Assembly: GCA_002309575.1 (NCBI GenBank) | Contig: DBXP01000050.1 | Location: 1-45,563 of the forward strand | From: a bacterium UBP6_UBA1209 | GTDB lineage: Bacteria > UBP6 > UBA1177 | Length of the DNA: 45,563 bases | Direction: 5' to 3' | Shown: positions 1 through 8,175 of the stretch, one piece after another | Layout of the letters: each line of letters opens with the position of its first letter | Numbering within the stretch: the first letter of the stretch is position 1 | Program-made: the position numbers and the translations under genes | The notes under the pieces: model-generated | Seen by the model: only the letters and a program-made list of their open reading frames with translations | Database searches by the model: none | What the model was told of the DNA's origin: nothing

Positions 1-113
1 ATTTCATCTTCATCCGGCATAACGGCATTGTCATCATTTTCCGCTTTTTTCGAGCTGCCGCACGAAACGATGAAAAATGTCGCTAAAATTAAGAAAATGA
101 TGATTTTTTTCAT
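1..113 (-). CDS. Lipoprotein, N-terminal fragment (runs off the window)
   Basis: The first 37 codons of a gene read on the minus strand to the window edge. They encode a short basic start (MKK), a hydrophobic stretch and a lipobox ending FIVSC, so Cys18 is the predicted lipidation site. An acidic tether (AENDDN, then DEDE) follows. The start ATG at 113-111 has a strong GGAGG ribosome site just upstream. This start closely resembles that of the EGF/DUF1566 lipoprotein upstream, which may be its operon partner 264 bases away. Nothing of the functional domain lies in the window, so no function can be given. Confidence 0.8.
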   Translation of the reverse strand, partial: MKKIIIFLILATFFIVSCGSSKKAENDDNAVMPDEDE

Positions 114-148
114 TGAAACCTCCGGCAGAGACAAATAAAAAACAGTGT

Positions 149-175
149 ATTTTAGGAAATTCGGAAAAAATTCAA
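149..175 (-). promoter_or_regulatory. Possible promoter for the truncated lipoprotein
   Basis: On the minus strand TTGAAT (175-170) and TAAAAT (154-149) are separated by 15 bases, shorter than the ideal 17, about 35 bases upstream of the lipoprotein start. The surrounding 114-377 gap is AT-rich and holds no gene I can support. The short spacing makes this a weak call. Confidence 0.25.
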
Positions 176-377
176 CATGAACAAATCCAATATGCTTTTC
201 GTAAAGATAACTGAAATTTTTGCGTAAGGTCGCCAAAATTTCGAATAGGAACTTGCTAGGTTTGCAGTGTGAAAAAAACTATTGGTAAATCTCGGAAAAC
301 GACGGTTTTCATTAACATATTGAAATCACACCTGAAATATCGCGGGCTTAACGGTTTTCCAATAAATTTCTCCGGTT

Positions 378-3300
378 TCAGCAGACACCGGGATGGCATT
401 TCCTGCATTCTTCGTATTTTGTGTCCCAATAGTAATCTTCCAGACAGTTGCAGCGGTAATAGATCTCGTAGCCCTTGTTGGTTTGGTAGTATTTCTGCTC
501 GCATGTTCCATATGAATTGGCCATGTTTTCGCAGGGGTTCGGGTTGCAAAGGTCTTCGAGGCAGGCGTGGGGAAACCATGCGTATCCTTCAACGCAGCCG
601 CAGTAGGATCCGTCGTTTCCGTTTTCATGGCACTGCCCGTCACTGTGTTCCATGTTCTTGCACGGATTTAAGTTGCAGTCAAAGAAGCATTTCCGGTTTA
701 CCGGATCCCATGAAAAATGTGCCTTGCAGCCGCATCTGTAGCCGTTGTCTTCATCGGGATAGCATTCGTAATCAGAATTTTCATCATAATAGCAGGGGTT
801 GTTGTAACAGGATCTGACACACTCCTTGCTGTCGTAATTCCAGAAGTAGTAGTCATCAATGCAGCCGCAGGCGAAATTATCTTCGTCCACAACTTTGCAT
901 GATCCGTCGGAATGGGAGAATGAGAGGCAAGGATTTCCGGCACACGGGTTTTTTGCGCACTTTTTGCCGTTCCAGAATTTTCCATCTTCGCAGGGATCGT
1001 TTGCAACACATAAGGTTGCTGCAAATTTATCCTCTTTTGCAGACAGATCGTAGGGCAGGGGAGAGTAGTCGGAAGTCTGGTCAGCCAATTTTGTTGTCGA
1101 TGATCTTGCTCCTCCGAAAGAGTTGAAAGTCAGCTCTTTGACATTCGGCACTCTCCAGTCGGAAATTCCTGCATAATTCAGCTCCGAACAGTATTTCAAC
1201 GCTTCCTGCCATGTTTGTGTATTGCCTGTTTTCGCAAAAATCAGATCATTGTCGTTGTTCCAGACAACTTTTTCTCCGAAAGCCTCCGAGGTAAAAGAAT
1301 ATTTGTAGGTCGACGTGCCTGCCGCTCTGATGCACATGATGCTGAACGAATGAGGATATTTCTCTGTCGTGTTAAGAAACCCCTGATCTGCGTAGTATGT
1401 CATAACGGAAGAGGCGGAGGGTATCGTAAAATCAAATATCGTGTAATAGTCCATTAACATAACATACCAGCCGCCCATATCGTAGCGGCTTTCCATTGTT
1501 GAGGTCCAGAATGAACCGCTGAGCGGAAAATATTCTGTATCGACTGCCGGATCGTATCTGCCGTAATCGGCGATGGTCATGAAGTCTTCCATCGACGGAA
1601 GCCCCCAGTCGTCATAACCACCGTAAACGAGATCTTCGCAATAATGCCAGACATCTTCAACGTAAAGCTCCTCTACAGGCGGGATCTTTCTCTGCCACGT
1701 ATTGCCGGTGTTGTTGTCGATGACCACCGGTTCATTAGGAACATCTTCGTTGACTGAGAAACTCAGGGGCGCACAGACTCCGAGCCTTGCATACTGCGCG
1801 TCCTGACCGAAGAAATTCTCTCCTTCGGCGGGACATGCGATCTCTTTTTCGTTGTCAAAACACCTGTTCTGGCCTGTGCAGACATTTACAGCAGCCGGTT
1901 TTCTGGCGGTGCAGCCTTTCTCTTTCCCCCACCACCAGTATCCTTCAACGCAGCCGCATGAATAATTGAAAGCGCTGCCAGTTCTGCATTCTCCGGCACC
2001 GTGTTCAAGCTCGCTGCATGAAACGCCGTCGCACGGGTTTATGCACTTTTTGCCGTTCCAGAAGTAACCTTCGCTGCAGCCGCAGTTGTAAAAATCGAAG
2101 CTGAGGGCAGTGCACTCTCCTGTCGAATTTTTGTCGTTCCCGCACGGATCGGGATCGCACGGATCCACGCATTTTCCGCCGTCCCAGAAATATCCTTCGG
2201 CACAGCCGCAGAAATAGCTTTCAAAATCGTTCAGGTAACATGTCCCGTCTGAATGTTCAATGTTTTTGCAAGGTCCGTCTGCGCAGGGAGAGAGAACACA
2301 CTTCCCGCCGTTCCAAAACCAGTCCTCTTTGCACGGCTCGTTTCTGACGCACAGGATATTTGCCCATTTACTATTCTCTTTTCCGATGCTGCCGAGCTCT
2401 CCCGCCTTGAAATCCGCCACTCTGGCTTTTGTGTAGGGTATCGTTGTGGATGACCATGAAACATTCTGTACCAGATGCACCGGCAGATCGGTCGCAGGCA
2501 AAGATTTCGCATGGTTTACAAGCGATGCCAGCTCATTGATGTTCGGCAGTCTCCAGTCCGAAAATCCGCTGTATGAAGAGGTCTCGCAATATGCCAGGGC
2601 ATCTGTCATCGACAGCGAGGCTTTGCCGTTGAGCTGCCATGCGAGGCCGTTTTCATAGTCGAATGCGATCTCCTCTTTGATCCTGCCGGTCTTGTTGAAC
2701 GAAATACCGGCACCGATCCTGTTACCGCGGACGCACTGCACATAGACTTCAGCCCATGAACTCGGGTTTTTATTACGGATTTCCCACTCTTTGCCTGTGT
2801 TTAAGATCCACGCCTTGGAATCGTCGCCGGCATCATCGTCCGAAGACCACAGATCCGCCTTCCCTCTGGCTTTGGAATAATAAAGCTCCTGCGCAGTTGG
2901 GAGTCGCCAGTCGTCGTGACCCGCATATTCAAGTTCGTCGCAGTATTTTTCAGCATCGTACCAGGAGCATTTCTCTCCTGAAATTTCAGCTGTCCACTCG
3001 ATTTTCAGGTTGTTGTCGAAAACTGTGTTTTCCATCTTGAAACCGTCGCCGAGATGGCTCTTCTGAGAAAAGCTCTCTTCTATGCAGTTCCCGAGCCCGG
3101 CATACTGAGCATCCTGTCCGTAAAAAGGTTCTCCGGGCGCCGGACAGTTGATTATGCCGTCCTTGTTGAAACACTCTGTCTGACCTGTGCATATATTTGG
3201 AAAGGCGATCTTTTTGCAGCCTGGATGACCCCAGAAGTAATCTTCGTCGCAGTCGCATGAAAATGTGAGCGCGCTTTGCGGTTTACATTCGCCTGATGCG

Positions 3301-3629
3301 TGGGCAAACTGTCCGCAGGAGACATCTTCACACGGATTCACGCATTTTCCGTCGTCCCAGAAATACTCTTCGATGCACCCGCAGGAGTAGTTGCCGTGAG
3401 CTTCCGGCGTGCATTCTCCTGAGGAATGTTCTATTTCCGAGCAGGGATTGGGGGCGCACGGATCAATAAAAAAAGAGATGTCGTGATCGCTCTTTTCGCT
3501 AGAACTGTTCTCTTTGTCATTAACCGCTGCATCAGCATCCTGCGCCGCATCGCTTTCCACATTTTTCGACCCGCCGCACGAAACGGCAAGGAATATCAAA
3601 GCGGTAAGTAAAAGAAGGAATTTTTTCAT
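378..3629 (-). CDS. Large surface lipoprotein with alternating EGF-like and DUF1566 modules
   Basis: A 1083-residue protein. I choose the ATG at 3629, not the longer open frame to 3941, because it has a GGAGG site just upstream and starts a clean lipoprotein signal with lipobox AVSC (Cys18). An acidic Ser/Asp/Glu tether follows. I count nine EGF-like modules of about 40 residues, each with a PC...GxC...CxC pattern and an aromatic GYFW-like turn before the last Cys. Between them lie four DUF1566-type segments (Lcl C-terminal family) with YC..L.Y.G..DWR[LV]P signatures, arranged as two pairs. The order is EGF x2, DUF1566 pair, EGF x3, DUF1566 pair, EGF x4, and CTGQ..CF plus FFGQDAQYA linkers precede both pairs. 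This suggests duplication of a whole block. DUF1566 has a C-type-lectin-like or FGE-like relationship in the literature; ligand and role are unknown here. Adhesion or surface binding is an inference. Confidence 0.88.
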   Translation of the reverse strand: MKKFLLLLTALIFLAVSCGGSKNVESDAAQDADAAVNDKENSSSEKSDHDISFFIDPCAPNPCSEIEHSSGECTPEAHGNYSCGCIEEYFWDDGKCVNPCEDVSCGQFAHASGECKPQSALTFSCDCDEDYFWGHPGCKKIAFPNICTGQTECFNKDGIINCPAPGEPFYGQDAQYAGLGNCIEESFSQKSHLGDGFKMENTVFDNNLKIEWTAEISGEKCSWYDAEKYCDELEYAGHDDWRLPTAQELYYSKARGKADLWSSDDDAGDDSKAWILNTGKEWEIRNKNPSSWAEVYVQCVRGNRIGAGISFNKTGRIKEEIAFDYENGLAWQLNGKASLSMTDALAYCETSSYSGFSDWRLPNINELASLVNHAKSLPATDLPVHLVQNVSWSSTTIPYTKARVADFKAGELGSIGKENSKWANILCVRNEPCKEDWFWNGGKCVLSPCADGPCKNIEHSDGTCYLNDFESYFCGCAEGYFWDGGKCVDPCDPDPCGNDKNSTGECTALSFDFYNCGCSEGYFWNGKKCINPCDGVSCSELEHGAGECRTGSAFNYSCGCVEGYWWWGKEKGCTARKPAAVNVCTGQNRCFDNEKEIACPAEGENFFGQDAQYARLGVCAPLSFSVNEDVPNEPVVIDNNTGNTWQRKIPPVEELYVEDVWHYCEDLVYGGYDDWGLPSMEDFMTIADYGRYDPAVDTEYFPLSGSFWTSTMESRYDMGGWYVMLMDYYTIFDFTIPSASSVMTYYADQGFLNTTEKYPHSFSIMCIRAAGTSTYKYSFTSEAFGEKVVWNNDNDLIFAKTGNTQTWQEALKYCSELNYAGISDWRVPNVKELTFNSFGGARSSTTKLADQTSDYSPLPYDLSAKEDKFAATLCVANDPCEDGKFWNGKKCAKNPCAGNPCLSFSHSDGSCKVVDEDNFACGCIDDYYFWNYDSKECVRSCYNNPCYYDENSDYECYPDEDNGYRCGCKAHFSWDPVNRKCFFDCNLNPCKNMEHSDGQCHENGNDGSYCGCVEGYAWFPHACLEDLCNPNPCENMANSYGTCEQKYYQTNKGYEIYYRCNCLEDYYWDTKYEECRKCHPGVC

Positions 3630-3734
3630 GGCGGCCTCCGTCTGGTCAGATAAAAGATGCAGTATATTAAAATCATTGCGGAAAAATGCACGAATTTCCT
3701 TAAAAAAAGTTCTGTCGAAAAATCTTGGATTAAG

Positions 3735-3740
3735 TATAAT
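3735..3740 (+). promoter_or_regulatory. Possible -10 box upstream of the SDR gene
   Basis: A perfect TATAAT lies 43 bases before the SDR start, inside the 154-base divergent gap between the SDR gene and the EGF/DUF1566 lipoprotein. The matching -35 is poor (CTGTCG at 17-base spacing). The opposite strand has a TATACT at 3666-3661, a candidate -10 for the lipoprotein. Confidence 0.35.
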
Positions 3741-3783
3741 CTGCGCGTTTTTGTTGTTTATAAACTTTTTTTCGAGGTGTGAG

Positions 3784-4554
3784 ATGTTCGATATTTCCGG
3801 GAAAACCGCATGTGTAACAGGTGCAAGTTCTGGGATCGGCGCGGCGGTCGCCGAGGCACTGGCGGAAGCCGGCTGCAGCCTTGTCATTTCTGCAAGAAGA
3901 GAGGATAAGATCAAAGATTTTTCGCAGTATTTAAGTGACAAATACGAAATAAAATGTTTCGGCGGAGTTCTTGACGTAAGAAATCAGAAAGATGTCGAAA
4001 AATTTTTCGCCGAACTTCCTGAAGAGTTCAGAAATATTGAGATTTTAGTCAATAACGCCGGCCTTGCGAAGGATATGACCCCGCTTTACGAAAACAAAAT
4101 CTCCGACTGGGAGCAGATGATCGACACGAACGTCAAAGGTCTGCTCTATGTCACGAAAGCGGTCCTTCCCGGAATGGTCGGGCGTGACAAAGGCCACATC
4201 GTAAACATCGGCTCGACCGCAGGACGCGGAACATATCCCGGCGGCACGGTATACTGTGCGACAAAACACGCTGTCAACGCGATCACGAACGGTCTCAGAA
4301 AAGATCTTCTCAAAACATCGCTGCGTGTCACGACGATCGATCCCGGCGCGGTCGAAACAGAGTTCAGCATGGTCCGTTTCGAGGGTGACCAGGCACGCTC
4401 AGACAAAGTCTACGAAGGTTACGAGCCGCTTCACGCCGAAGACATCGCCGACGCGGTCCTTTATGCCGTCACAAGGCCGCCTCACGTCAATGTTTCGGAC
4501 ATGATAATCTATCCGACTGCGCAGAGGGACTACCATCTGCTGAACAGGAAATAA
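3784..4554 (+). CDS. ydfG: Short-chain dehydrogenase, YdfG-like (NADP-dependent 3-hydroxy acid dehydrogenase)
   Basis: A 256-residue classical SDR. It has the Rossmann cofactor loop TGASSGIG near residue 12, NNAG near the middle, catalytic Ser in NIGSTAG and the YCATK (YxxxK) pair. The stretch around NNAGLA, MIDTNVKGL, AVLPGMV and NIGSTAG strongly resembles E. coli YdfG, which oxidises serine, allo-threonine and other 3-hydroxy acids and reduces malonic semialdehyde with NADP(H). The start at 3784 follows a GAGGTGTGAG ribosome site; the open frame extends upstream to 3514, but that extension has no family match. It is a lone plus-strand gene between minus-strand genes. The subfamily is fairly sure; the physiological substrate is an inference. 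Confidence 0.85.
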   Translation: MFDISGKTACVTGASSGIGAAVAEALAEAGCSLVISARREDKIKDFSQYLSDKYEIKCFGGVLDVRNQKDVEKFFAELPEEFRNIEILVNNAGLAKDMTPLYENKISDWEQMIDTNVKGLLYVTKAVLPGMVGRDKGHIVNIGSTAGRGTYPGGTVYCATKHAVNAITNGLRKDLLKTSLRVTTIDPGAVETEFSMVRFEGDQARSDKVYEGYEPLHAEDIADAVLYAVTRPPHVNVSDMIIYPTAQRDYHLLNRK

Positions 4555-4715
4555 TCTGTCTGCAAAGTTTTTCAAATAAGTACACTCACTCAAATCATCC
4601 GAACTTTCCATAATAGGGAAAACTTTAAGTTTGATATGACCGGTGCTCTCTGCGAAGCAGTCGGGATAGTCTGAAAATTATTGAATTTGGAGATCGAAAT
4701 AAGAGAGGTTTTAGG

Positions 4716-6785
4716 CTATTGCTCTTTTTCCTTGGAAGCTTCGTAATCGTCGATGATCTTCTTCTGAACGTCGCCAGGAACCTGCTCGTAGTGGTCGAAC
4801 GAAATGGTGTATGTTCCGCGGCCGTTTGTCATCGAACGGAGCTGAGTCGAATATCCGTGGATCTCCTTGAGCGGGATGAGAGCCTTTACGACGGTGTTTT
4901 TGCCCTCGCTCTCCATGCCCTGCGGTCTGCCGCGGCGGCTGGAAATATCGCCCATGATGTCGCCTGCAAATTCAGTCGGAACGGTGACGATCAGGTTGTA
5001 GATAGGCTCGAGAATGATCGGGTTAGCACGTTTGACGGCATCTTTGAAAGCCATCTGGGCAGCCTTCTTGAATGCGACTTCCTTACTGTCGACCGGGTGC
5101 TCCTTACCGTCGTTGAGCGTTACTTTGCAGTTGATGAATTTGCAGCCCGAAAGAACGCCTTCAGCCAGGATCTCGCGGATTCCCTTCTCTACTGCGGGTA
5201 TGAATCTGTTGGAGATTACGCCGCCGACGATCGCGTCAACGAATTCGAATTCGCTGTCCGGATTCGGCTCGAGGACGATGTTGACCTCTGCGAACTCGCC
5301 TGAACCGCCTGACTGTTTTTTATGACGGTAACGTGCCTCAGCTGTTCCTTTGATCGTCTCGCGGTAGGGGATTCTCGGCTCGAGGATCTGGACGTCAAGA
5401 CCGAACTGGTTCTTGATTTTCTTCGCGATGACTTCAAGGTGAAGCTCGCCGAGACCGTCGACGAAGAGCTGCTTGAGCTCGGGGTCGTTGACCATTTTGA
5501 AGGATGCGTCTTCGATCTGCATCTTCTTGATCGCTGCTGCAACTTTATCGGTATCCTCCTTGGATGCGCCTGTGAATGCTCCGCGGACGATCGCTTCCGG
5601 CCAGTCGATAAGAGCGAACGGATATGGCGTAGCGGCCTTGTTGTCGCTGAACTGGTCTCCGGTCTTGCTGTTTTTAAGCTTTACTGTTACTGCGATCTGA
5701 CCTGCAACGACGTTCTTCAGGGCAACTCTGTCCTTGCCTCTTGCGTAGAAGATCTGACCGAACTTCTCAGCGCCGCTGTTCGAGAGGTTGTAAAGATCGG
5801 CACCTTCGGCAAGCGATCCCTGGAGAAGTTTGAACGCGTAAACTTCGCCGAACTGCGGGATCGAGTTGACCTTGAAGATGATGCCTTTCGTTACGGATTC
5901 ATCGTTCATGTCGATCTCGCCTTCGGAGAACTTCGCGATGTTCTTCGATTCCGGTGACGGGAAGAAATCAACTGCTGAATCAAGGATGCAGTCAACGCCG
6001 ATGCCCTTGTTCGGAGCGCCGAAGAATACCGGGTAGATCGTTCCAGCAGAGAAAGCCTTGTGGAGGCCGACATTGATCTCCTCGTCGGAGAGTGCGCCCT
6101 CGCTGAAATATTTCTCCATGAGCGTGTCGTCGCTCTCTGCGACTGCTTCCGTCAGTTTTTCCTTCAGTTCCTGGACCTTGTCGGCGTACTGAGCCGGGAT
6201 CTCGCTTTCGCCTGCTCTCTTGCCGTTTGCATATTTTATAAGTTTGCCGGTGAAAATGTTGATGACCGAATCGGCGTTCTGGCCTGTTGCAGCCGGGAAT
6301 GTGATGGGTGCAAGCGGGATCTCGAGTTCGCTGGCGATGCTTTCGAAAGCGTTCTCGATCTTGACGTTGTCCCTGTCGACTTCATTTACGAAGAAGGCGA
6401 TGGACTTGCCGAGTTTCTTTGCAAGCGCGAAAGCCTTCTGTGTTCCGGCGTCGATGCCGGTCGAACCCTTGACCGTAAGAAGTGCCGCTTCACAGAAGGG
6501 CATTGTCGATGCGAGTTCACCTGCGAAATCGAAAAATCCCGGAGTATCGATAAAAGTAATGAGTTTGTCTCTGTATTCTACTGTTTCGATCGATGCGGAG
6601 ATGGAGATTCCTCTGTTTTTCTCCTCCTCGGTAAAGTCGGAAACTGTGTTCTTATCCTCAACGGTACCTTGTCTGTTGATAACGCCGGAATTGAAAAGAA
6701 GAGATTCGACAAGTGTTGTCTTGCCGGATGTCCCGTGTCCTGCAATGCAGATGTTGCGCAGCGAGCTTTTGTTGTAATCAGCCAT
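4716..6785 (-). CDS. Elongation factor G-like GTPase (EF-G2 type paralogue)
   Basis: A 689-residue translation factor GTPase with the full EF-G layout: G domain, domain II, and domains III-V towards the C-terminus. The start at 6785 has an AGGAGG site. The G motifs are not those of canonical FusA: G1 reads GHGTSGKTT, G3 reads DTPGFFDF in place of DTPGHVDF, and G4 reads NEVD in place of NKxD. The usual catalytic His after DTPG is therefore Phe. Similar substitutions are known in the EF-G2 (EF-G-like) family, which occurs beside a normal fusA. No EF-Tu or rpsL/rpsG genes are nearby, which also fits a paralogue rather than the str-operon fusA. It probably belongs loosely to the dus-thiE group upstream, 90 bases away. 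Its exact role on the ribosome is not settled. Confidence 0.88.
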   Translation of the reverse strand: MADYNKSSLRNICIAGHGTSGKTTLVESLLFNSGVINRQGTVEDKNTVSDFTEEEKNRGISISASIETVEYRDKLITFIDTPGFFDFAGELASTMPFCEAALLTVKGSTGIDAGTQKAFALAKKLGKSIAFFVNEVDRDNVKIENAFESIASELEIPLAPITFPAATGQNADSVINIFTGKLIKYANGKRAGESEIPAQYADKVQELKEKLTEAVAESDDTLMEKYFSEGALSDEEINVGLHKAFSAGTIYPVFFGAPNKGIGVDCILDSAVDFFPSPESKNIAKFSEGEIDMNDESVTKGIIFKVNSIPQFGEVYAFKLLQGSLAEGADLYNLSNSGAEKFGQIFYARGKDRVALKNVVAGQIAVTVKLKNSKTGDQFSDNKAATPYPFALIDWPEAIVRGAFTGASKEDTDKVAAAIKKMQIEDASFKMVNDPELKQLFVDGLGELHLEVIAKKIKNQFGLDVQILEPRIPYRETIKGTAEARYRHKKQSGGSGEFAEVNIVLEPNPDSEFEFVDAIVGGVISNRFIPAVEKGIREILAEGVLSGCKFINCKVTLNDGKEHPVDSKEVAFKKAAQMAFKDAVKRANPIILEPIYNLIVTVPTEFAGDIMGDISSRRGRPQGMESEGKNTVVKALIPLKEIHGYSTQLRSMTNGRGTYTISFDHYEQVPGDVQKKIIDDYEASKEKEQ

Positions 6786-6875
6786 TTTATCCTCCTGTAA
6801 AAAAATCCTGGCACTAGTTTTTAAGCCAAAAAAGCCGGTAAAACTAATATTTTTTTCCCGTTTTGCAACTTTATT

Positions 6876-7454
6876 TTATTGTATTTTAAGAAACGCGGCT
6901 TTAAGGGCCGAAATGGCGGCGTAGAAAATGTCGTCGCCCTGCGGTAGTGAGGCGATATTTTCGAAACTGATCCCGCCGATGAAGACGATCGGATGTGTCG
7001 AAAGCTTTGCCGCTTCGCCTGCGATCGGAAAGACCTCGCTGTTTCTGGTCTCCTTGGTTTCGGTTTTGAAGACCGGACCGAAGCCGATGTAGGAAATATT
7101 CTGACTGTTCGCGAGCCTGACCTGCTCCAGAGAGTGGGTCGAGATCCCGATTTCAAGACCGGCCGGAAGCCTCTTCCCGCCAAGTTCCGAAAGATCCTCC
7201 TGCCCGAGATGGACACCGTCTGCGCCGGCCTCCATAGCTGCCTCTATCGAGTCGTTGACGATGATTTTTGTCGTTACTCCGGCGGAATTTCTAAGCTCGG
7301 TCAGCCTGCGTGCGCAGCGGACAAGGTCGTCGTGCTGTGAATCCTTCATCCGGATCTGAAGCCATCTCGGATCGAACGAAAAAAGCCAGCGGACGAACTC
7401 TTCGCAAAGCTCTTCGCCCCGGCTGAGATTAACTATCGGATAGATTTTCTTCAT
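6876..7454 (-). CDS. thiE: Thiamine phosphate synthase, ThiE/TenI family
   Basis: A 192-residue TIM-barrel protein. ThiE joins hydroxymethylpyrimidine diphosphate and thiazole phosphate to give thiamine phosphate in the cytoplasm. Visible family signatures are LQIRMKD near residue 37, IIVNDS, GVHLGQED, the ISTHSLEQ strand and IGFGPVF followed by Lys/Thr-rich phosphate-loop residues, then IGGIS. It is slightly shorter than typical ThiE (about 210). The start overlaps the 3' end of the Fis-like gene by 26 bases, so it is probably translationally coupled; its ribosome site is weak. No other thi gene is in the window. The main alternative is TenI, the non-synthase relative, but the conserved VHLGQEDL and FGPVF motifs favour ThiE. 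Confidence 0.83.
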   Translation of the reverse strand: MKKIYPIVNLSRGEELCEEFVRWLFSFDPRWLQIRMKDSQHDDLVRCARRLTELRNSAGVTTKIIVNDSIEAAMEAGADGVHLGQEDLSELGGKRLPAGLEIGISTHSLEQVRLANSQNISYIGFGPVFKTETKETRNSEVFPIAGEAAKLSTHPIVFIGGISFENIASLPQGDDIFYAAISALKAAFLKIQ

Positions 7455-8175
7455 CGCAGATCCCCAGCTTCTGCAGCTTGTTTGTCAGAGTGTTGCGGTG
7501 GATATCCAGAAGATTCGCGGTTTTTCCTATCGAGCCTCCGCAGTAGTCGAGCGCAGACTTGACGAAGACCTTTTCCACCGATTCCATGAAGAGACGGTAG
7601 ACATTGCTCGATTCGGCTGTCTGACCGAAGTTTTTCCAGAACTCCTCGAGCTTTTTTTCAATCAGCTCAGGTGCGCTGAAGTTTTGCAGGACGCGGTCGA
7701 TGTTTGCGTGCGGCAGGAGTTTGAACCCCTCTTTCGTCGTGATGACGCGCTTGAGTTCGTGGATGTTGTAGGGCCACCAGTATGCTGTCAGAAGCGCCAT
7801 GTTTTCGGTTTGGAAGAGCTCGTCGGCAATTTCGCTGTCATTTGCAAAAAAGCCGATCAGCGCCGCCAGATCCTCGGTCCTTTCTCTGAGCGGAGCCAGC
7901 CACAGCGAGGCTGCAAAACGGCTTTTGCCGATTTCAAAGAGATCGCGCCTTTCGGTCGTAAAGATCGAACCGCGTTTTCTGAAATCGCCTTCGGATTTGA
8001 CCCGGACGATCGATTTTTCCTCGTCTCTTTTAAGCTTTTGGGCGAGCTGGCTTGCCAGAAATCCTTTGCCTGTGCCGTATTCGCCGCCTATCAGGTAATT
8101 TTTTTCCGGTGCCGCTTCACGCAGGAACTGCCGCATCGCCTTTGCGGTCGCGCTGTCGCCAAGTATCTTCTTCAA
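7429..8175 (-). CDS. Shrunken NtrC-like AAA+ protein with a C-terminal Fis-type helix-turn-helix
   Basis: A 248-residue protein read from a TTG start that overlaps the dus stop codon (TTGA). The N-terminal part keeps pieces of a sigma-54 activator AAA+ domain: a Walker A (GGEYGTGKG), an APLRERTEDL segment (LPPLRER in the family) and YWWPYNIHELKRV (YPWPGNVRELxN in the family). Between Walker A and APLRER only about 50 residues remain, so the GAFTGA sigma-54 loop and the Walker B DE pair are missing. The C-terminus (about residues 205-240) is a Fis-type DNA-binding helix-turn-helix with GGSIGKTANLL and HRNTLTNKL. It cannot be a normal sigma-54 activator. DNA binding is likely; ATP hydrolysis is doubtful. 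Its position directly after dus recalls dusB-fis in enteric bacteria. Confidence 0.8.
   Translation of the reverse strand: MKKILGDSATAKAMRQFLREAAPEKNYLIGGEYGTGKGFLASQLAQKLKRDEEKSIVRVKSEGDFRKRGSIFTTERRDLFEIGKSRFAASLWLAPLRERTEDLAALIGFFANDSEIADELFQTENMALLTAYWWPYNIHELKRVITTKEGFKLLPHANIDRVLQNFSAPELIEKKLEEFWKNFGQTAESSNVYRLFMESVEKVFVKSALDYCGGSIGKTANLLDIHRNTLTNKLQKLGICDEENLSDS

Noticed and set aside
295..310. Hairpin GAAAAC-GACG-GTTTTC as a terminator for the EGF/DUF1566 gene
   Set aside because: The stem is only 6 pairs, mostly A/T, and no T-run follows on the minus strand.
7429..8175. Full sigma-54 activator
   Set aside because: GAFTGA and Walker B are absent, so it cannot remodel sigma-54 polymerase in the usual way.
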